Positions 41,051-53,141 of a stretch of 64,000 bases of DNA are shown here, one piece after another (the first letter of the stretch is position 1; the number at the start of each line of letters is the position of its first letter). Both the position numbers and the translations under genes were made by a program. The stretch lies in contig WPIO01000033.1 of NCBI GenBank assembly GCA_009760855.2, positions 4,259,001 to 4,323,000 of the forward strand, given 5' to 3'. The stretch comes from Cristatella mucedo (lineage: Eukaryota > Bryozoa > Phylactolaemata > Cristatellidae). The notes beneath the pieces are model-generated. The model did not search any database and was not told the origin of the DNA. It saw only the letters and a program-made list of their open reading frames with translations.

Positions 41051-42016
41051 GCTGAAACTAAACAGAACTTGTTTGCGTAAGGGTCCTGTGTTTGAAGTAT
41101 TATTTGTATTATCGAAACTTAACAATGAAGGTATTTTCAATTGTGATTTATAATTGTGTAGAATAAATGATAACTACCGTACCTCAATAACATGCGCAAT
41201 GATCGATATTAAAGATAGACACACCAAATACTTAACTTTTTTAGTTTCTTAACAACAATTTAATTTAGTTTGATCAGAGAATTGTTAAATAGTATGAATA
41301 CCAACGAAAAGTACTTATTATATAAAAAATACAACTTTTATATAATCATTGACTTTGGCCAGAGCTTTATAAACAGTGCTCTAGAAAATATGTAAATTTC
41401 AATTGCATCACTCTTCTGGTCACGAAACAAAGCATGCGGGAACTCTTAGTAATTTGCTGTACTTTTGCGGCATAAGCAATTGCAAAAATAAAACTTACAA
41501 TCCAAGAACGAACATAAATAAAATGCTTGTTCTTTACATTGACGGTTCCGGAACTATATTAATTAGAATGATACGCGTCACTTGAAAGTGAGTGCAGCTG
41601 TCTAGAATATGCAGAAAAAATACGTCTGCGAAAGCGGTCTTTAAATGAGAGAAGACGTTTAAGTTGCTATCGCGACAAGACCCGAGAAAACGGTGAGGCT
41701 GATATTGCTGTAGTCGGTGCTGGACTTGACGCTGAAAAAGGAATAAATGAGTGCAACAATAAAAGCCAGAGTAAACTGTCGACAGATTGAGTGGGACCGT
41801 TGGTTCTGCAGCCCCTCCTGAACCTAATCTGAAGCGGCCCTTTTGGTGTCCGTCGACACAGTCTTTCAAAGACATCGTTTAGCCCTATTGGAAAATGTTT
41901 GCATATGCTACAGGTGTAAATAATCAGCAAATATCTTACAATAAAATGATACGATGAGCGTACGGATACGAACAATACCGTCTCCTTTTGTGCTTACGAC
42001 GTACCGTTCTTGCTAT

Positions 42017-42337
42017 CTAGTTAGCAGTATGCTGGTTGGCGTGCTCAGTGCAATGGCGCAGCCGCCTAACCACGGAGGCAACTTCAGCCAATCGCTGCTG
42101 AGCTACCTCTTCTGCGGTCCCTGCTAGGCGGCTAATCGGATCTAACAGCTTTAGTAGTGGCCGGCTGGGGGGGGGGGTCTGCGGCTGGCTCCGTTGTGGT
42201 GCCGGGCGAGGGTTTAGCTCCCGAGATCTTTCGAGGTCTTTCTTTCCCTTGCCGGTTAAGGGGGTAAGTAGGCCAGTAGTGGGAATTATGCGATGAGAGT
42301 CCGTATGATGACGGCCCGTAACGGGATGCAGCAACAC
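42017..42337 (-). other. Unassigned open frame in a CpG-rich stretch
   Basis: About 106 codons with a Pro/Arg-rich middle and a helical C-terminus (RLAGTAEEVAQQRLAEVASVV). A gag-like piece or chance frame are both possible. Nothing identifiable surrounds it. Confidence 0.15.
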
Positions 42338-42419
42338 CCGTATATCTGCGAACCCAGCTTTCGATTAGGCTGTCTGTGATACTTCATAACGCGATGAGCA
42401 CGTACAAAATACGATATCG

Positions 42420-43580
42420 TCCTGAACGGACAGAGCTCAGCCGAAGCGACTACGCATACAGTCGGAGGCTTGGACAGTGAAAGTGATTGGCCGTCCTTGG
42501 CGGGGAACTGCAGGCGGCGGACGACCGTGCTCCTGCCCGGCGCTTTTCGCAGCCGAAGAATGGACCCACTCGCAGCGGCCGGTGCTCGTTCAGCCCCAGT
42601 GACGCTTCAAGAAGCTCACCGGATTCCGAAAGACTTGACTTGGTGGGTAGAAATAGAAAGCGCGTCGAATGATATTACAATCAAACCGTGTAAAAGTACT
42701 TTTAAGTAGAAAGCAAGGCTGAGGCAACAGCCGGCCTTATTAGAGCGAGTGGGCCTGGTTCCGCTATCACCCATCGTTGTAGCCACAAATTGTTGAGAGG
42801 GCTTAACCTTGACTTTGCCTATAGCTGTACCCAGGCTGGGTTCGGTTGGCTGTGACCGGACGGCTAAAGTGAGGGTTAGGGTCACCGGCTAGGCCGGGGT
42901 CGGACCCTACGGCATGGCCGGATGTATGCCGTGACGTGAGGTCACCGGGGCTCTTGGGTACGGGAAGTTGGCCAAGTAAGTCGTGGTGTTGGAGGCTCCC
43001 GGTCTCGCCGAGTTATGCACCTGGATTCGTGCAGGCGTGCTCCGGCGATGCTGCCACGCACGCAAGGGAACTAGTGCCCAAGGCCCGAGCGGAGCTGGAT
43101 AGCTCGCTCGTTGTTGACTTGTTTATACCGCGTTCCCCCGTGTAGTGTGTTCGTGACCCCCCCCCCGTGTGTTGGCGTCTTTCGGTGGAAGCTTACGACT
43201 GTGGTAGTTGTCGACTCGGACTAGCCAAGCAGTTACTCAGCCAGCCGGGTTTTGGACGGCGTACGCTCGTACTGTTGGATTTGGAGTCGGTACAATGACA
43301 GGACTGCAGAAGCCGACTGACCCCAACTAACACGTTTGTTCGTGCTTGCTGCGTCGTCTTGCGCCCCCGTAGTGTACTGTGTATAGGACCCTCCCTGTAG
43401 ACTTGTTTAGTTCACCTGTTGTTGTTGGCGCATGCGTTATAAAGATGTTTAACCTGACGGCCGCTCGTCTTACCCTATCTCGGCGGCATGGCGAGCGGCA
43501 GCGTGGCCGGAGTATGACGGGGTATGGCGGGGTTTGGCGGGAATTAGCCTTTGACCCCTGGAACCCGGTTACATAGCTAT
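42420..43580. other. CpG-rich intergenic stretch
   Basis: Visibly rich in CpG, with C9-11 runs. It could be a CpG island or the end of an unrecognised element. No exon with good splice sites was identified. Confidence 0.35.
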
Positions 43581-43629
43581 CCATTAGTAGGAGAGGCTGA
43601 CGAACAGTCGAAAGATGTTCAGGGTATTC

Positions 43630-44620
43630 TAGTTACAATAATTATTGTTATTATAGGTCACTTAAAATCCCCTAAAAATAACTTACAATCTATCCAGGTG
43701 GTTTACAGCTCATTTCAAGAGATTCAGTACCCCTAAAGGTTTGTCGCGGGCACGGTATCATGCATGTACAAGCAAACATGTATCGTGCTTTGGCCAGCAT
43801 ACGAAAGCAAAATCGAAGACACACGTGGTCACCGGTTAGCAAGACCTGTCGCTATTAACATGCACAGAATCGTGCACATTACACACACGACCACTCCAGA
43901 ATAAAAAAGACAAGTGCACAGGGGTAAAGTGAAAGCCGGTCGGAATAGATACGTCTTCAGCTGAGACTGAAATAATGCGTGGTTGTTGGGGATAGTGGCA
44001 GTACCCGAAAGTGAGCTCAAGACTTTAGATGCATACGAGATTAAGGCTCGATCACCAAAAAGATTTCAATTTAGTTCAGGAGTTTAGTTTTAGACGGCAG
44101 GATAACTAGATGCTGAGGAGCAGATGTCTCGAGAGCACACTGGAGAAGTAAGAGGGTCGGATAGGTTGTCAGGTGCAACTGAGTGAAGTGACCTGCATCT
44201 TGAAATTGATTCGATGCTGTATCGGGAGCCAGTGAAGATCACGTTTAAGGGCACAGGTCAGAATTCCTGAATAAAGGGAATTGCAGTAATCTCGGCTCGA
44301 TGTCGCAAACGCGTGAGCTGGTTTGGCCGGCGAACTGTTATCTAATCAGGTCCTGATTTTGGCTGCATTGCTCAACTGACAGGAGACCGATTAGACAGTG
44401 AAGGAAATGTGCTCATATGGTCATACTCTAATGGTAAGTCGTCTTGAAAGAGTACGCCAAGATTACGGGCAGACGTACCTTGGATGATGCTTATTGAACC
44501 AATCTTGAGGGCTAGGTGTTCCAATTTCCGAGTGATAGGTGTTGTTTCATAGGTTTGGAGAGTTGAACTGAAGCTCTGGAGCAGAAAGAACATTTTACTA
44601 CTGTCCCGCGCCAAGGCCCG
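43630..44620 (-). mobile_element. L2-like RT C-terminal copy, third subfamily
   Basis: Minus-strand segments LEHLALKIGSISIIQG, ARNLGVLFQDDL, LHWLPIQHRINFK (about 44200), GDRALISYASKVLSSL and LFQSQLKTYLF match the order of LINE-A but differ throughout. The ATT-like end is near 43640. Confidence 0.7.
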
Positions 44621-45352
44621 CGTACCTTAAAGGTCGTTTGCACTAAAGTGCTAAAGTCTGCTTTGGCTTATCTCGATTACTGATGCAGCTATCTCGATGA
44701 TGAGATCCCGGGGCGGGTGACCACGGCTTCGCGGTGCGGGGAAAATGCGATGAAAATATTAGCGGAGCCGCCAAAAGAATTTGCATGGCAATAAACACCC
44801 TAAAAAGTACAGCAGAGCATTAAAGTTGAAGCCATTCACAATCTCCTGAACCAGAGGCGAAAGTCGTGCAAATTCAGCGACTCCGAAGAGCAGCGGCAAG
44901 CTCTATTTTTAGTTGCTTTGCCTCGCAAACGTTAGATAAGTTAACCGCACAAGCTGTCTTCACCAGCATGTACGTATCCGCCTGCGCCAAGTATGTGCAC
45001 TGCAGCACTAACTATTTACGGTGCAATAGCAAATTGCGGTAGCCCTCGTTCACTGGCGATGTACGGCGAGATTCGCCAGTCCCTCTTGTACAGGGTACCT
45101 GTCAAACCGCAGTCATACCCCTCACGCAGCAAAGTCATCCGAAAGACATTCACGGGTTTCTCAACCCTTGACCATACGCAGACAAGTTCGCGGCGCGTCT
45201 GCAATGCAGATTAACTGCGGAATACTACGTAATATCGAAGGACGAGAGTGCGCGGTCGTGAGGCAGCGCCGCGAAGCCTTTTTTATCGCACATAAACAGG
45301 CCACGTCTGCAGAGGGCGTACGAAAACTTTCGCACAATTTCGCTGCTGCGTA

Positions 45353-45500
45353 AGCTGTACGGCCCAGCGGTTAAAGTGCTCGCCCGATTAAGGTCAAGGT
45401 GAATGTATTTGATGGCCGAGGTCGCGGGTATAAGCCCCATGGCATTTGTGAAGCGCCTGAATAGAGATTAAGTTATCTTAGGGCACTATGAAAATGAATT
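45353..45500 (+). mobile_element. SINE-1 copy
   Basis: AGCTGTACGGCCCAGCGGTT, a variant B box (CGGGTATAAGCCCC), then AAGCGCCTGAATAGAGATTA, GTTATCTTAGGGCACTATG and AAATGAATT running into a TA repeat. Confidence 0.8.
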
Positions 45501-45825
45501 ATATATATATATGTGCATGTATGTATAAGTATATGAGTGCGAGGTATGTAGGCGGCAGAGCGAGACAGCGCCGGCCTGCAGTGCAAGTAGGATGTGGCAG
45601 CCAACCGCCGCTTCACGGCGTCCCGAGTATACATTGAAATATCGATCCTGGCAGCCGGGGCGCTTTCGTCTTTAACAGTTCTCAAACCGGGAGTCGACCG
45701 CGAGTCCTTTAATGTAAATAATTGTGCCTAACGTAAATTCGGTCCTCACCACCAGTAATCTCCGGTGGCGAATAGCCAACCTAAGTCGTCTAATGTTCAT
45801 CATAAATACTTTTGCATGTGCGTGT

Positions 45826-45832
45826 ATATATA

Positions 45833-45866
<34 letters not shown>

Positions 45867-45872
45867 ATTATA
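45826..45872. repeat. (TA)n microsatellite
   Basis: TATATATATTTATTTATATATATA and extension, followed by an AATAAT-rich stretch to 45935. Confidence 0.9.
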
Positions 45873-45989
45873 TATTTACCAGAGGATAATAATAACAATA
45901 GCTACTATACTATTAATAATACTAATAATACACTTATGTCCGTTCGGCGCTGCCCAACTCATAGATATAGGTCTGTATTATGACTCTGT

Positions 45990-47170
45990 CTGCCAATCAA
46001 ATCGGCCAATGGCTGAAGAACCGGCGCCCCTGTCATGTGACGTGGCTGTGGTTACGCCTTCCGCTCATCCGAAGATCAGCTCCCTGCGAGGTCATGTCTG
46101 TCCCTGCTCGAAAGGTATGCACCGAATGCAGTCGCTAGAGCTGCTCCTGTGCTGGGCGACAGGCCTTTTTCGCTCGTGTCCCTCGTCGCCCTGTAGCGCC
46201 CGCGTAATCGCTTTCTGCACAGGTCTTTCGCGAAAGCCATCTGCCCCGCGAGCGCTAGGTTAGCTCCGGACGGTTCCACCCCTGGGTCCGCATCCTTTCG
46301 ACTGCCGCTGCGGCAGCGGCTTCTCTCGGCGGCGGCGCCTCGAGTCGATGCCGAAGTTCGATTCAACGCGCCCGCATTTGGTGCCGCTCGACTCAGTGTC
46401 AGAGAGCGGCTCGCGGACGCAGGCTGCGGCCGCACCCGCTGCGGGGCGCGGGCCGACGCTCCGAGGCTTCTTTCTCAGCGGCACCAGCAGCGGTAGCCGC
46501 CGCTGAGCTCGAGGTGCGGCGGGGCGGAAGCTGCTGCTGCCTCGCGGCTGGCGGCCTCGCGGCCTCGAGGCTGCGCCGAGGGAGCCTCCGGCTAGGCCTG
46601 AATCCGGATGTGCTACCCGTACGTGGCGACGTCGCCCAGCGACTGATTCTCTGATTCTGAGAATGACCGGATTTCGAGACGCGTCGGCGAACGTGCGCTA
46701 TGCGGCCGCGCGAGCAATCGGCCGCTTGGACGAACGATTGCAATGTTTTCTGTGCGTGATGCGCACCCAGATAGGCAGAAAAGCGCTCGCAAGCGTACAC
46801 AGCGGATGTGGCGTCGTTCCGCATGTCAGCAGCAGAGCCGAGGGCAGAGCCGGCCGCCTGGTTCCGCCGACGACCTCGCTCCGGCCGATCTTTTAGGACG
46901 AGTTGTGCGGAAGGTGCTTGCAGGTTCCTTCCGGCAGCCTCTTGCTGCCAGTCCTTGACGCTTTGTCCGCCTTTTGCCGTCGCTCTCCTCTCTCGAGTGT
47001 TCGTGCAGTGCTCGATCGGGACTGCGGCCAGACCGCCGAGGCTCGCTAAGGTGCTACTTCACGTGGTACTTACGCCACGAAACTACCTGAGCGAGCCTCT
47101 GACGAGCGGAGCGGCATTCTGAGCGCACGGCTCGTGGTCCATTGTTTTTCACTCTTTGAAGCTAACAAGC
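45990..47170. other. CpG-rich stretch, possible promoter region
   Basis: Dense CpG with open frames on both strands, which is expected from base composition. A promoter with a non-coding first exon is possible; the nearest candidate exon is at 47234 (plus). Confidence 0.35.
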
Positions 47171-47233
47171 GAAGCGTTATGGGCTAAGCATCCTCGCCGC
47201 CTCTAAACAATGCAATACTTGATTTTGTTGCAG

Positions 47234-47445
47234 TTGCGATCGCATCCCCGCACGTAACAGTCACCCAGTCGCCGGCCTCCGCCAACGAGAAGGATCTTCC
47301 TTCATGTGAAGAAACCGCGTCTTCTAGTAGTGCTTCGGATGAACTAGTTGGCTTCTCTTGCGTTCTTCTTTGCGGAGCCACCGATGGAGATGCATTATGG
47401 TGGCTCCCCTCCTCCTTCCTGCTGCTGAACGTAGAGTGCAGCTAA
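47234..47445 (+). other. Possible isolated coding exon, unassigned
   Basis: A good acceptor (TTGATTTTGTTGCAG) at 47233 opens a frame of 70 codons with VTVTQSPASANEKD, EETASSSSASDEL and FSCVLLCGA, ending TAA at 47443. It lies just downstream of a CpG-rich stretch. The opposite strand is also open here (47381-47184), so coding status is unproven and no family is recognised. Confidence 0.2.
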
Positions 47446-47529
47446 TCAGCATCGACCGATTCAGAAGCCCACGGCTCGTTAAAACATATTGGGAAAGTGT
47501 TAGCCGGCCTCTCCGGTAAAGCACCAAGT

Positions 47530-47692
47530 CTTAGGCTAGGGGTAAGGCGCTCTATTTCACGACCCAGGATACGGTTCGAGTCCTGCATCAGGCCATCCTT
47601 TACTGCACATGCAAGCGGGAGTGACAACCACTAATGCTGTTCTGTTATTATTTATAAATGAGGCCGTTGAATCAGCTACCTTTTACTTAGCT
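47530..47692 (+). mobile_element. SINE-2 copy
   Basis: GGCTAGGGGTAAGGCGCTC A-box region, GGTTCGAGTCCTGC B box, CATGCAAGCGGGAGTGACA, then AAATGAGGCCGTTGAATCAG. The A-to-B spacing is tRNA-like. Confidence 0.82.
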
Positions 47693-47922
47693 CAACAGAT
47701 CGTCGAGGCCTTGTAATTGGACTCTCGCCTTCGCTCCAGACAGCTGCCGAGTCGTCTGATTGAGTAATGGGAATGAGATAACCAGTTGTCTACGTGCCTG
47801 ACGTCGGCGTACTCAGAATTCTGCCGATGAGGGGGTCAAACCTTTCCGGCCTGCCAGGACTGCTGCACGTCTCTTACGCGAGCGGTTCGATAAACATTGG
47901 AACGCTATTGTCCGCACAATTT

Positions 47923-48062
47923 CTGGTTTGGCCCAGTGGTTAAGGTGCTCGCCCCTACCAAAATCAAAATGAATGTATTCGATGGCCGAGGTCATGGGCT
48001 CGAGCCCCGTTGCATACGCCTAAATAGAGATTAAGTTCTCTTAGAGTGCAATACAAAAGATG
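47923..48062 (+). mobile_element. SINE-1 copy
   Basis: CTGGTTTGGCCCAGTGGTTA, GGGCTCGAGCCCC, then ACGCCTAAATAGAGATTAAG and TTCTCTTAGAGTGCAATAC. Like the 45353 copy it contains the internal block AATGTATT.GATGGCCGAGG, absent from the 36066 copy, so two subfamilies exist. Confidence 0.82.
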
Positions 48063-48459
48063 TTTTTATTTTTATTAAATTTAACCAGTCTGCAAGCTAT
48101 CCAGGTAGTAGCAGAACCACCAGATCTCGCTGTGCCCTTGTAACACTCATGCAGCCTTTCCACCTCGTCTCACTAGAGAAGACTTCAGGCTAGCCATGTA
48201 AGGGTATGCGTTCTTGTGCTGGCTGGCAGTGCATCGCCTTCGTCAGTAAAATCATCATCAGACATCTGTTTGTATATTCATCAGAATCAGGTAACCTGTG
48301 GGAAGTGAAGACTCGCGGATTTTTTCATACAAGCCTCCACTAAGTCGATAAGCAGCAGGAGTACTTCAAATGGCACGTCCTCGTCGTTTACCCTTGCCTG
48401 GTCGTCGTTTTCTCTCCTAAGATCGTCGCTAGCAATTGAGTGCTCGTCCGAATTGACCG

Positions 48460-51040
48460 TTTCATCCTGTATGATCTACCTCCTGAGGCTCAAACCGTCG
48501 GTACAACATAATGTAGTGCACGTCGAATGGTCGTTGGCTCGATTCTCTACCAGCTACGATGGTTATTTATCTTCTTTTTATGGTGTTAAAGCTTTTCCAG
48601 TAAGGCTGCAGTTTGGAACTGATGCGGGCATCCTAGTGCCAATTTCGAAGTCAAACTTCCTATCTTCTTGGAACGAAATTAAGTTGACCATGTGCCTTCA
48701 CCGTGGCAAAAGCTTCCTCCAGTCGATTACGATACTTAGCACCGCAGATGGTGGCCAGGTCCCGCTGATAATCGATTCATGCAAAAGAAGTATAACGTGG
48801 GAATCTCAGCAAGCGTAGACCAAATAAAAATTCGTATGGTGTCATCTCAGTGCTGAAATACTTTCAGCCGCTATTCGCGAAACAAATGTAGTGCATCCGG
48901 CTCTCTCAGTCGGTCTGATTTTCTCTCACTAGCATTCTCATAAGCTTTCCGAGAGTTCAATTTCAGCGTTTAACTCCACCATAGCTTGCTGAGTATGTTA
49001 CTCTCGACCAGACCTTTTAAGCTTACAAGCTCTCATGCCTCATGAATTAGTCGGAACTTAAGCCGAGTATCCTGTTTACTGCAAAGGTTACTGGGTACAC
49101 ATTGCGCGAGGAAAATATGCTTTACGAATGCTTCGGTATTTGTCTCTCGGCGCGTTTTTGGCATTCGACCAAGCAGCGCTCGAGGACGATGAGCTTGGGG
49201 CTGGCGCTTCTGGCACGCGATTCGTTGGAGTCCTGTGAGCCGATCTAGAGAAGTCGTTCTCGCTCGATAGGCTGGCCTCACTCGAAGCTTGGATGGCCCG
49301 AGGCTAGGTTATCGTGTATTAAACTTAAGCATTGATTGGCGAAGAAAAGGAGGCAGAATGATCTTGTACTGTCGTAGAGATGAAGGCTGATCGCATAATA
49401 CACTGAGATGCATGGTAAGACGTGCGAGAATTCTTTCACTCTAGAATGTCGCTTTGGAATTTGCGAACGAAGTAGTGACAAGTTCGGATCATGTTCTTGT
49501 ATCTTTCGCTTTTCTGTTGGTGTGAAAGCACCTTTGAACTGCTTTGTGCCAGCTTGTGCCACCAGTACTTGCCTGACAACGTTGGTGACGATTGTATTCT
49601 TTCCTGGTTCGTGGTTGACGGTAAATTCAAACTCGCTGAGCGTTTGTGTCACCTCTTTGTCGCAAGTCAGTGCGTCGAGATCGTCGAGGTGTAGAGGTCG
49701 AATTAAGATAGGTGTTCCTAAAGTTTTGGAGGTAGATTTTCACCATCTCCATCACAGCCCAGCATTCAAGCTCGGTTGCTGAATATTTGTCTTTTCGGTT
49801 GTTAAGCTTGTGGAGCCCTCCCCGAAAGTTTAACAATCGATTATCATCAGCCTCTGTCGTCTGCTGCAAGCACCGAACCGCCGCAAAAGATGAGGCATTG
49901 CAAGCAACAACGAACGGTTTTCGATACGATCGGGCAGTCGAAGGATGACTTTGTTCGCAACTATTGGTATTAGCTTTCCGGAGACAGCCATGCACTCATC
50001 AGACCTATGGGTACGCCTTCACCTGGAAGTACAAGACAGCCGATGCTGTAGCTACTCCTGGATTAGCTTTCAATAGAACCCAAAAGTCCCCGAAAATAAG
50101 ACTAATCTTTACTGATACCTAATATTTACTCTCCTCTAGCTGCTGCCCCATTCAAATCACGACGGACTTTTTCGGCATCGGTCAAACGCAGCTCGAGTAA
50201 ATCGCGTGGGCACAGAACGGCAGCAATTTTTGGCGATGAGTTTGAATTGACAATTGACCTGAACAAGGCCACCACTTGCTCCAGGCTATCCGCACGGTTC
50301 CCACAATTTTCGGATTCAAGTTTAGTCTTCTAAACCTGCAGCAGCATACTCTGTTTCTAAAACTTGCATTAGGTTGTCCACCATGCTCTATAAAGTGCCA
50401 GGGTCATTCCTCAGTCCAGACGTAAAGCCTGTTTTACCGAAATTTTCCGCTCCCATCTTTAACTGACGGTACCTCGCCACCATCTCGGTACTGGTGCAAT
50501 ACCTTGTCCTTCGTGCGCGTAGGTTATATTCGACAATGGATCGTTATGCTCTACTGTTGCCTCATTATGATAATAATAATAATAACACATTTGATAAAGC
50601 GCCCTCAGAGAACTCGACCTCTTTCTAGGCACTTTACATTTGCTGCAAAGGAAGCACGATCGTCTTGTACTCAACACAGATATGAATTTCTCCCAACCGC
50701 TTTCTGGCGATTACCAGGGGTGAGGCGCACCCACTAGTGGATTTCTCAATGATACCAATTAGAGCACCTTGGGTAGTTTTTCTCTTACAGGATTCTGTAG
50801 GGCAAGCTGCACCCGGGTACAAGTGGCGTCTGTCATTCTGGAGCGTCGCTTGGATTTCAGCTGGGTGGTGGGCTTAATCTCTCCCGTAATTTTAAATGTC
50901 GCGGCGACTTTCGAGGAAGCCAGATTAGGGTCCGACGCTGTTCGAGAAGTAGCTAATCGTTATCAAGGTCAGACCAAAGCCTCCAAGTTTTTCTTGTTGA
51001 CCTCTCTTTTGCTAGACATTCCACTCTGACCTCACCTGGT
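48460..51040 (-). pseudogene. Ty3/Gypsy LTR retrotransposon pol remnant
   Basis: Minus-strand fragments occur in Gypsy order. RT N-terminal GIIEKSTSGCASPLVIARKR then EIHICVEYKT (50760-50660). RT GLRNDPGTL (near 50420). RNase H PFVVACNASSFAAV and KYSATELECWAVMEM (49915-49720). Post-RNase H linker EFEFTVNHEPGKN. Integrase zinc-region LIHDNLASGHPS (49290). Core remnant TEAFVKHIFLAQCVP. C-terminal TPYEFLFGLRLLRFP (near 48830) and KLQPYWKSFNTIKR. Stops and frameshifts are numerous. No LTR pair was recognised. A LINE-A tail is inserted at 50571-50662. Confidence 0.85.
50571..50662 (-). mobile_element. LINE-A tail-only insertion in the Gypsy remnant
   Basis: About 92 bp of LINE-A hairpin and (ATT)n splits the Gypsy RT just after HICVEYKT. 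Its 5' boundary lies within about 3 nt of that of the 22651-22737 insertion. Target duplication is too short to call. Confidence 0.8.
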
Positions 51041-51267
51041 CTTGGCTTGCCCACCGCCGAATTTACCAATGGGGTCGCCTTTTATCGTGCAACTCAGTAA
51101 CCACCCGTTAGCGGTACGAACGCTTTCTGCTGGAAGGGACCGACATCTTACTAAGCAACCCAATCCGGAGTTAGGGATGCGCTCTCGAAAATTTGTGTTA
51201 TTTGGAGTTAGGAGCCATGCACGAAGCTCGATAGCTGTTTATCTACTATGCCAGGCCGTAGGGTAAT

Positions 51268-52928
51268 AATAATAGTAATGCACTTGATAAAGCGCCCTCT
51301 GAGAACTCAATCTCTTTCTAGGCACTTTACATTTGCTGCAAAAGGAAGCACGATAGAATGTTTAGTAGCAGCATGTTCAGCTACAACAAGCATAACATGG
51401 TTAGGGGTGACATGCATAGAGTCACCATGCAAATATGGTTAGTGGCAGCATGCACAGTGTCAGCACGCCTACGCATGTGAATGACGAGTTGCTCGGACCC
51501 ACTAAATGCTGTCATGAATAGATGCGTTTTCAGTTTCTTTTTAAAAATGGTCAAGTCAGGGGATGTGATGCAAGTCGAGAGTGAGTTCCAGGCTTTTGGA
51601 CCATACGAACTAAATGCACGGTCTCCAAAGGGTTTGAGGTTTGTACGATATATAGGTAAACAATTAGATAATAATAATAATAATATTGCACTTGATAAAG
51701 CGCCTTCAGATAACCTAATCTCTTTCTAGGAGCTTTACATTTGCTGTAAAGTGAAATGCAATTGAATGGTAAGTAAAATCATGCTTGAAAAAAAATGAAA
51801 TGAATAATATGGTTAGGGGTGACATGCACAGGGTCAGCATGCAAATGTGGTTAGTGGCAGCATGCACAGTGTCAGCACGCATAAGCACATCAAGGACGAA
51901 TCACAGGGATCCACTAAATGCTGTCCTAGATAGATGTGTTTTTAAGTTTCTTTTAAATGTGGTCAGGTCATGGGATGTTCTGACGCAGGTCGGGAGGGAG
52001 TTCCAGGCTTTGGGAGCATACGAGCTGAATGCACGGTCTCCAAAGAATTTAAGGTTTGTACGAGGTATTTCCAGACTGTTGGATTCCGAAAAGCGGGTGG
52101 TACGATGCTTGGCCTGATGGGGTAGTATATCTGAAAGATAGGCTGGAGCCATAGAATGAAGAGACCTAAAAGTGAGCGACAATACCTTGAAGTCAATCCG
52201 TTGCCTCACTGGTAGCCAGTGCAGGTCGGCGAGAAGTGGAGTAATGTGGCAACTGCGACGCTCACGACAGACAAGCCTAGCTGCATAGTTTTGCACCAGC
52301 TGCAATCGCCTGATCGCACATGCTGGTAGGCCAGTAAGCAGTGAGTTGCAGAAGTCGAGACGGGATGTCACGAATGCATGGACCAACTTGGACGTGGTAT
52401 CCTTATCTAAACAAGCCCGAATTTTAGCAATGTTATGAAGCTGAAAATAGGCAGATTTGACTGTGGAGCTGATGAGGTCGTCTAACGAGAGTGGAATGCC
52501 TCACACCAGCAGGTATGACCAGCTTCTGATTGGATGATAGATTCAGAAAAGCGGATGCAACAATAGGTGGGGGAGTAGATCGAATAGGTAGGCTGGAGTC
52601 AAAGAATGAAGAAACCTAAAAGTGGGTGACAGAACCTTGAAGTCGATGCGTTGCTTGACTAGGAGCCAGTGCAGGTGAGTGGGAAGTGGTGCGATGTGGC
52701 GACTGCGACACTCACGACAGACAAGCCTAGCTGCAGAGTTTTGCACAGGCTGTAAACGCCTGTTTGCACATGCCGGTAGACCAGAAAGCAGTGAGTTACA
52801 GGATGTCACAAAATCACGAACCAATTTAGATGTGGTATTTCTGCCTAAGCAAGCCCAAGTTTTAGCAATGCTATGTAGCTAAAAGTAGGCAGCCTTGATT
52901 GTGGAGCTGAAGGGGTCGTTAAACGAAA
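51268..52928 (-). mobile_element. LINE-A copy (outer), TSD ggtaat, interrupted by a younger LINE-A
   Basis: The outer element consists of 51268-51664 and 52543-52928 and is flanked by GGTAAT at 51262-51267 and 52929-52934. It contains only the RT C-terminal region and 3' end. A second same-strand LINE-A (51670-52537) sits inside it. Confidence 0.87.
51670..52537 (-). mobile_element. LINE-A copy (inner), TSD tagat, with 45-bp extra 5' sequence
   Basis: Flanks TAGAT occur at 51665-51669 and 52538-52542. The LINE part is 51670-52491. The remaining ~46 bp (52492-52537) is not LINE sequence and nearly equals 53097-53141. The coding part shows LVHAFVTSRLDFCNS, then HITPLLADLHWLPVRQR, then the hairpin and (ATT)n. 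Confidence 0.87.
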
Positions 52929-53141
52929 GGTAATGCGTGCCGCCCTCGAAACGATAGAAGACGATGGTTTAGTTCAAATGCAGCTGTGGTGGGGTACCGC
53001 TTGGTTAGGTTTCGCGCTACCAATGAACAACTCGCCATCCGAAGTGCCCCAGACAGTTATAGTCCTGAGAAAATCTGCACCCACCGCCACTGTCGGTGGA
53101 ATGCCTCACACCAGCAGGTATGACCAGCTTCTGGTCGGATT

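Noticed and set aside
42936-43560. LTR pair for a retrotransposon around two similar GCCCCCGT(G)TAGTGT(A/G) segments
   Set aside because: Similarity is too short and patchy, with no TG...CA borders or primer-binding site.
46009-46958. Multiple Arg/Ala/Pro-rich frames on both strands
   Set aside because: Expected by chance in CpG-rich sequence; no domain or splice evidence.
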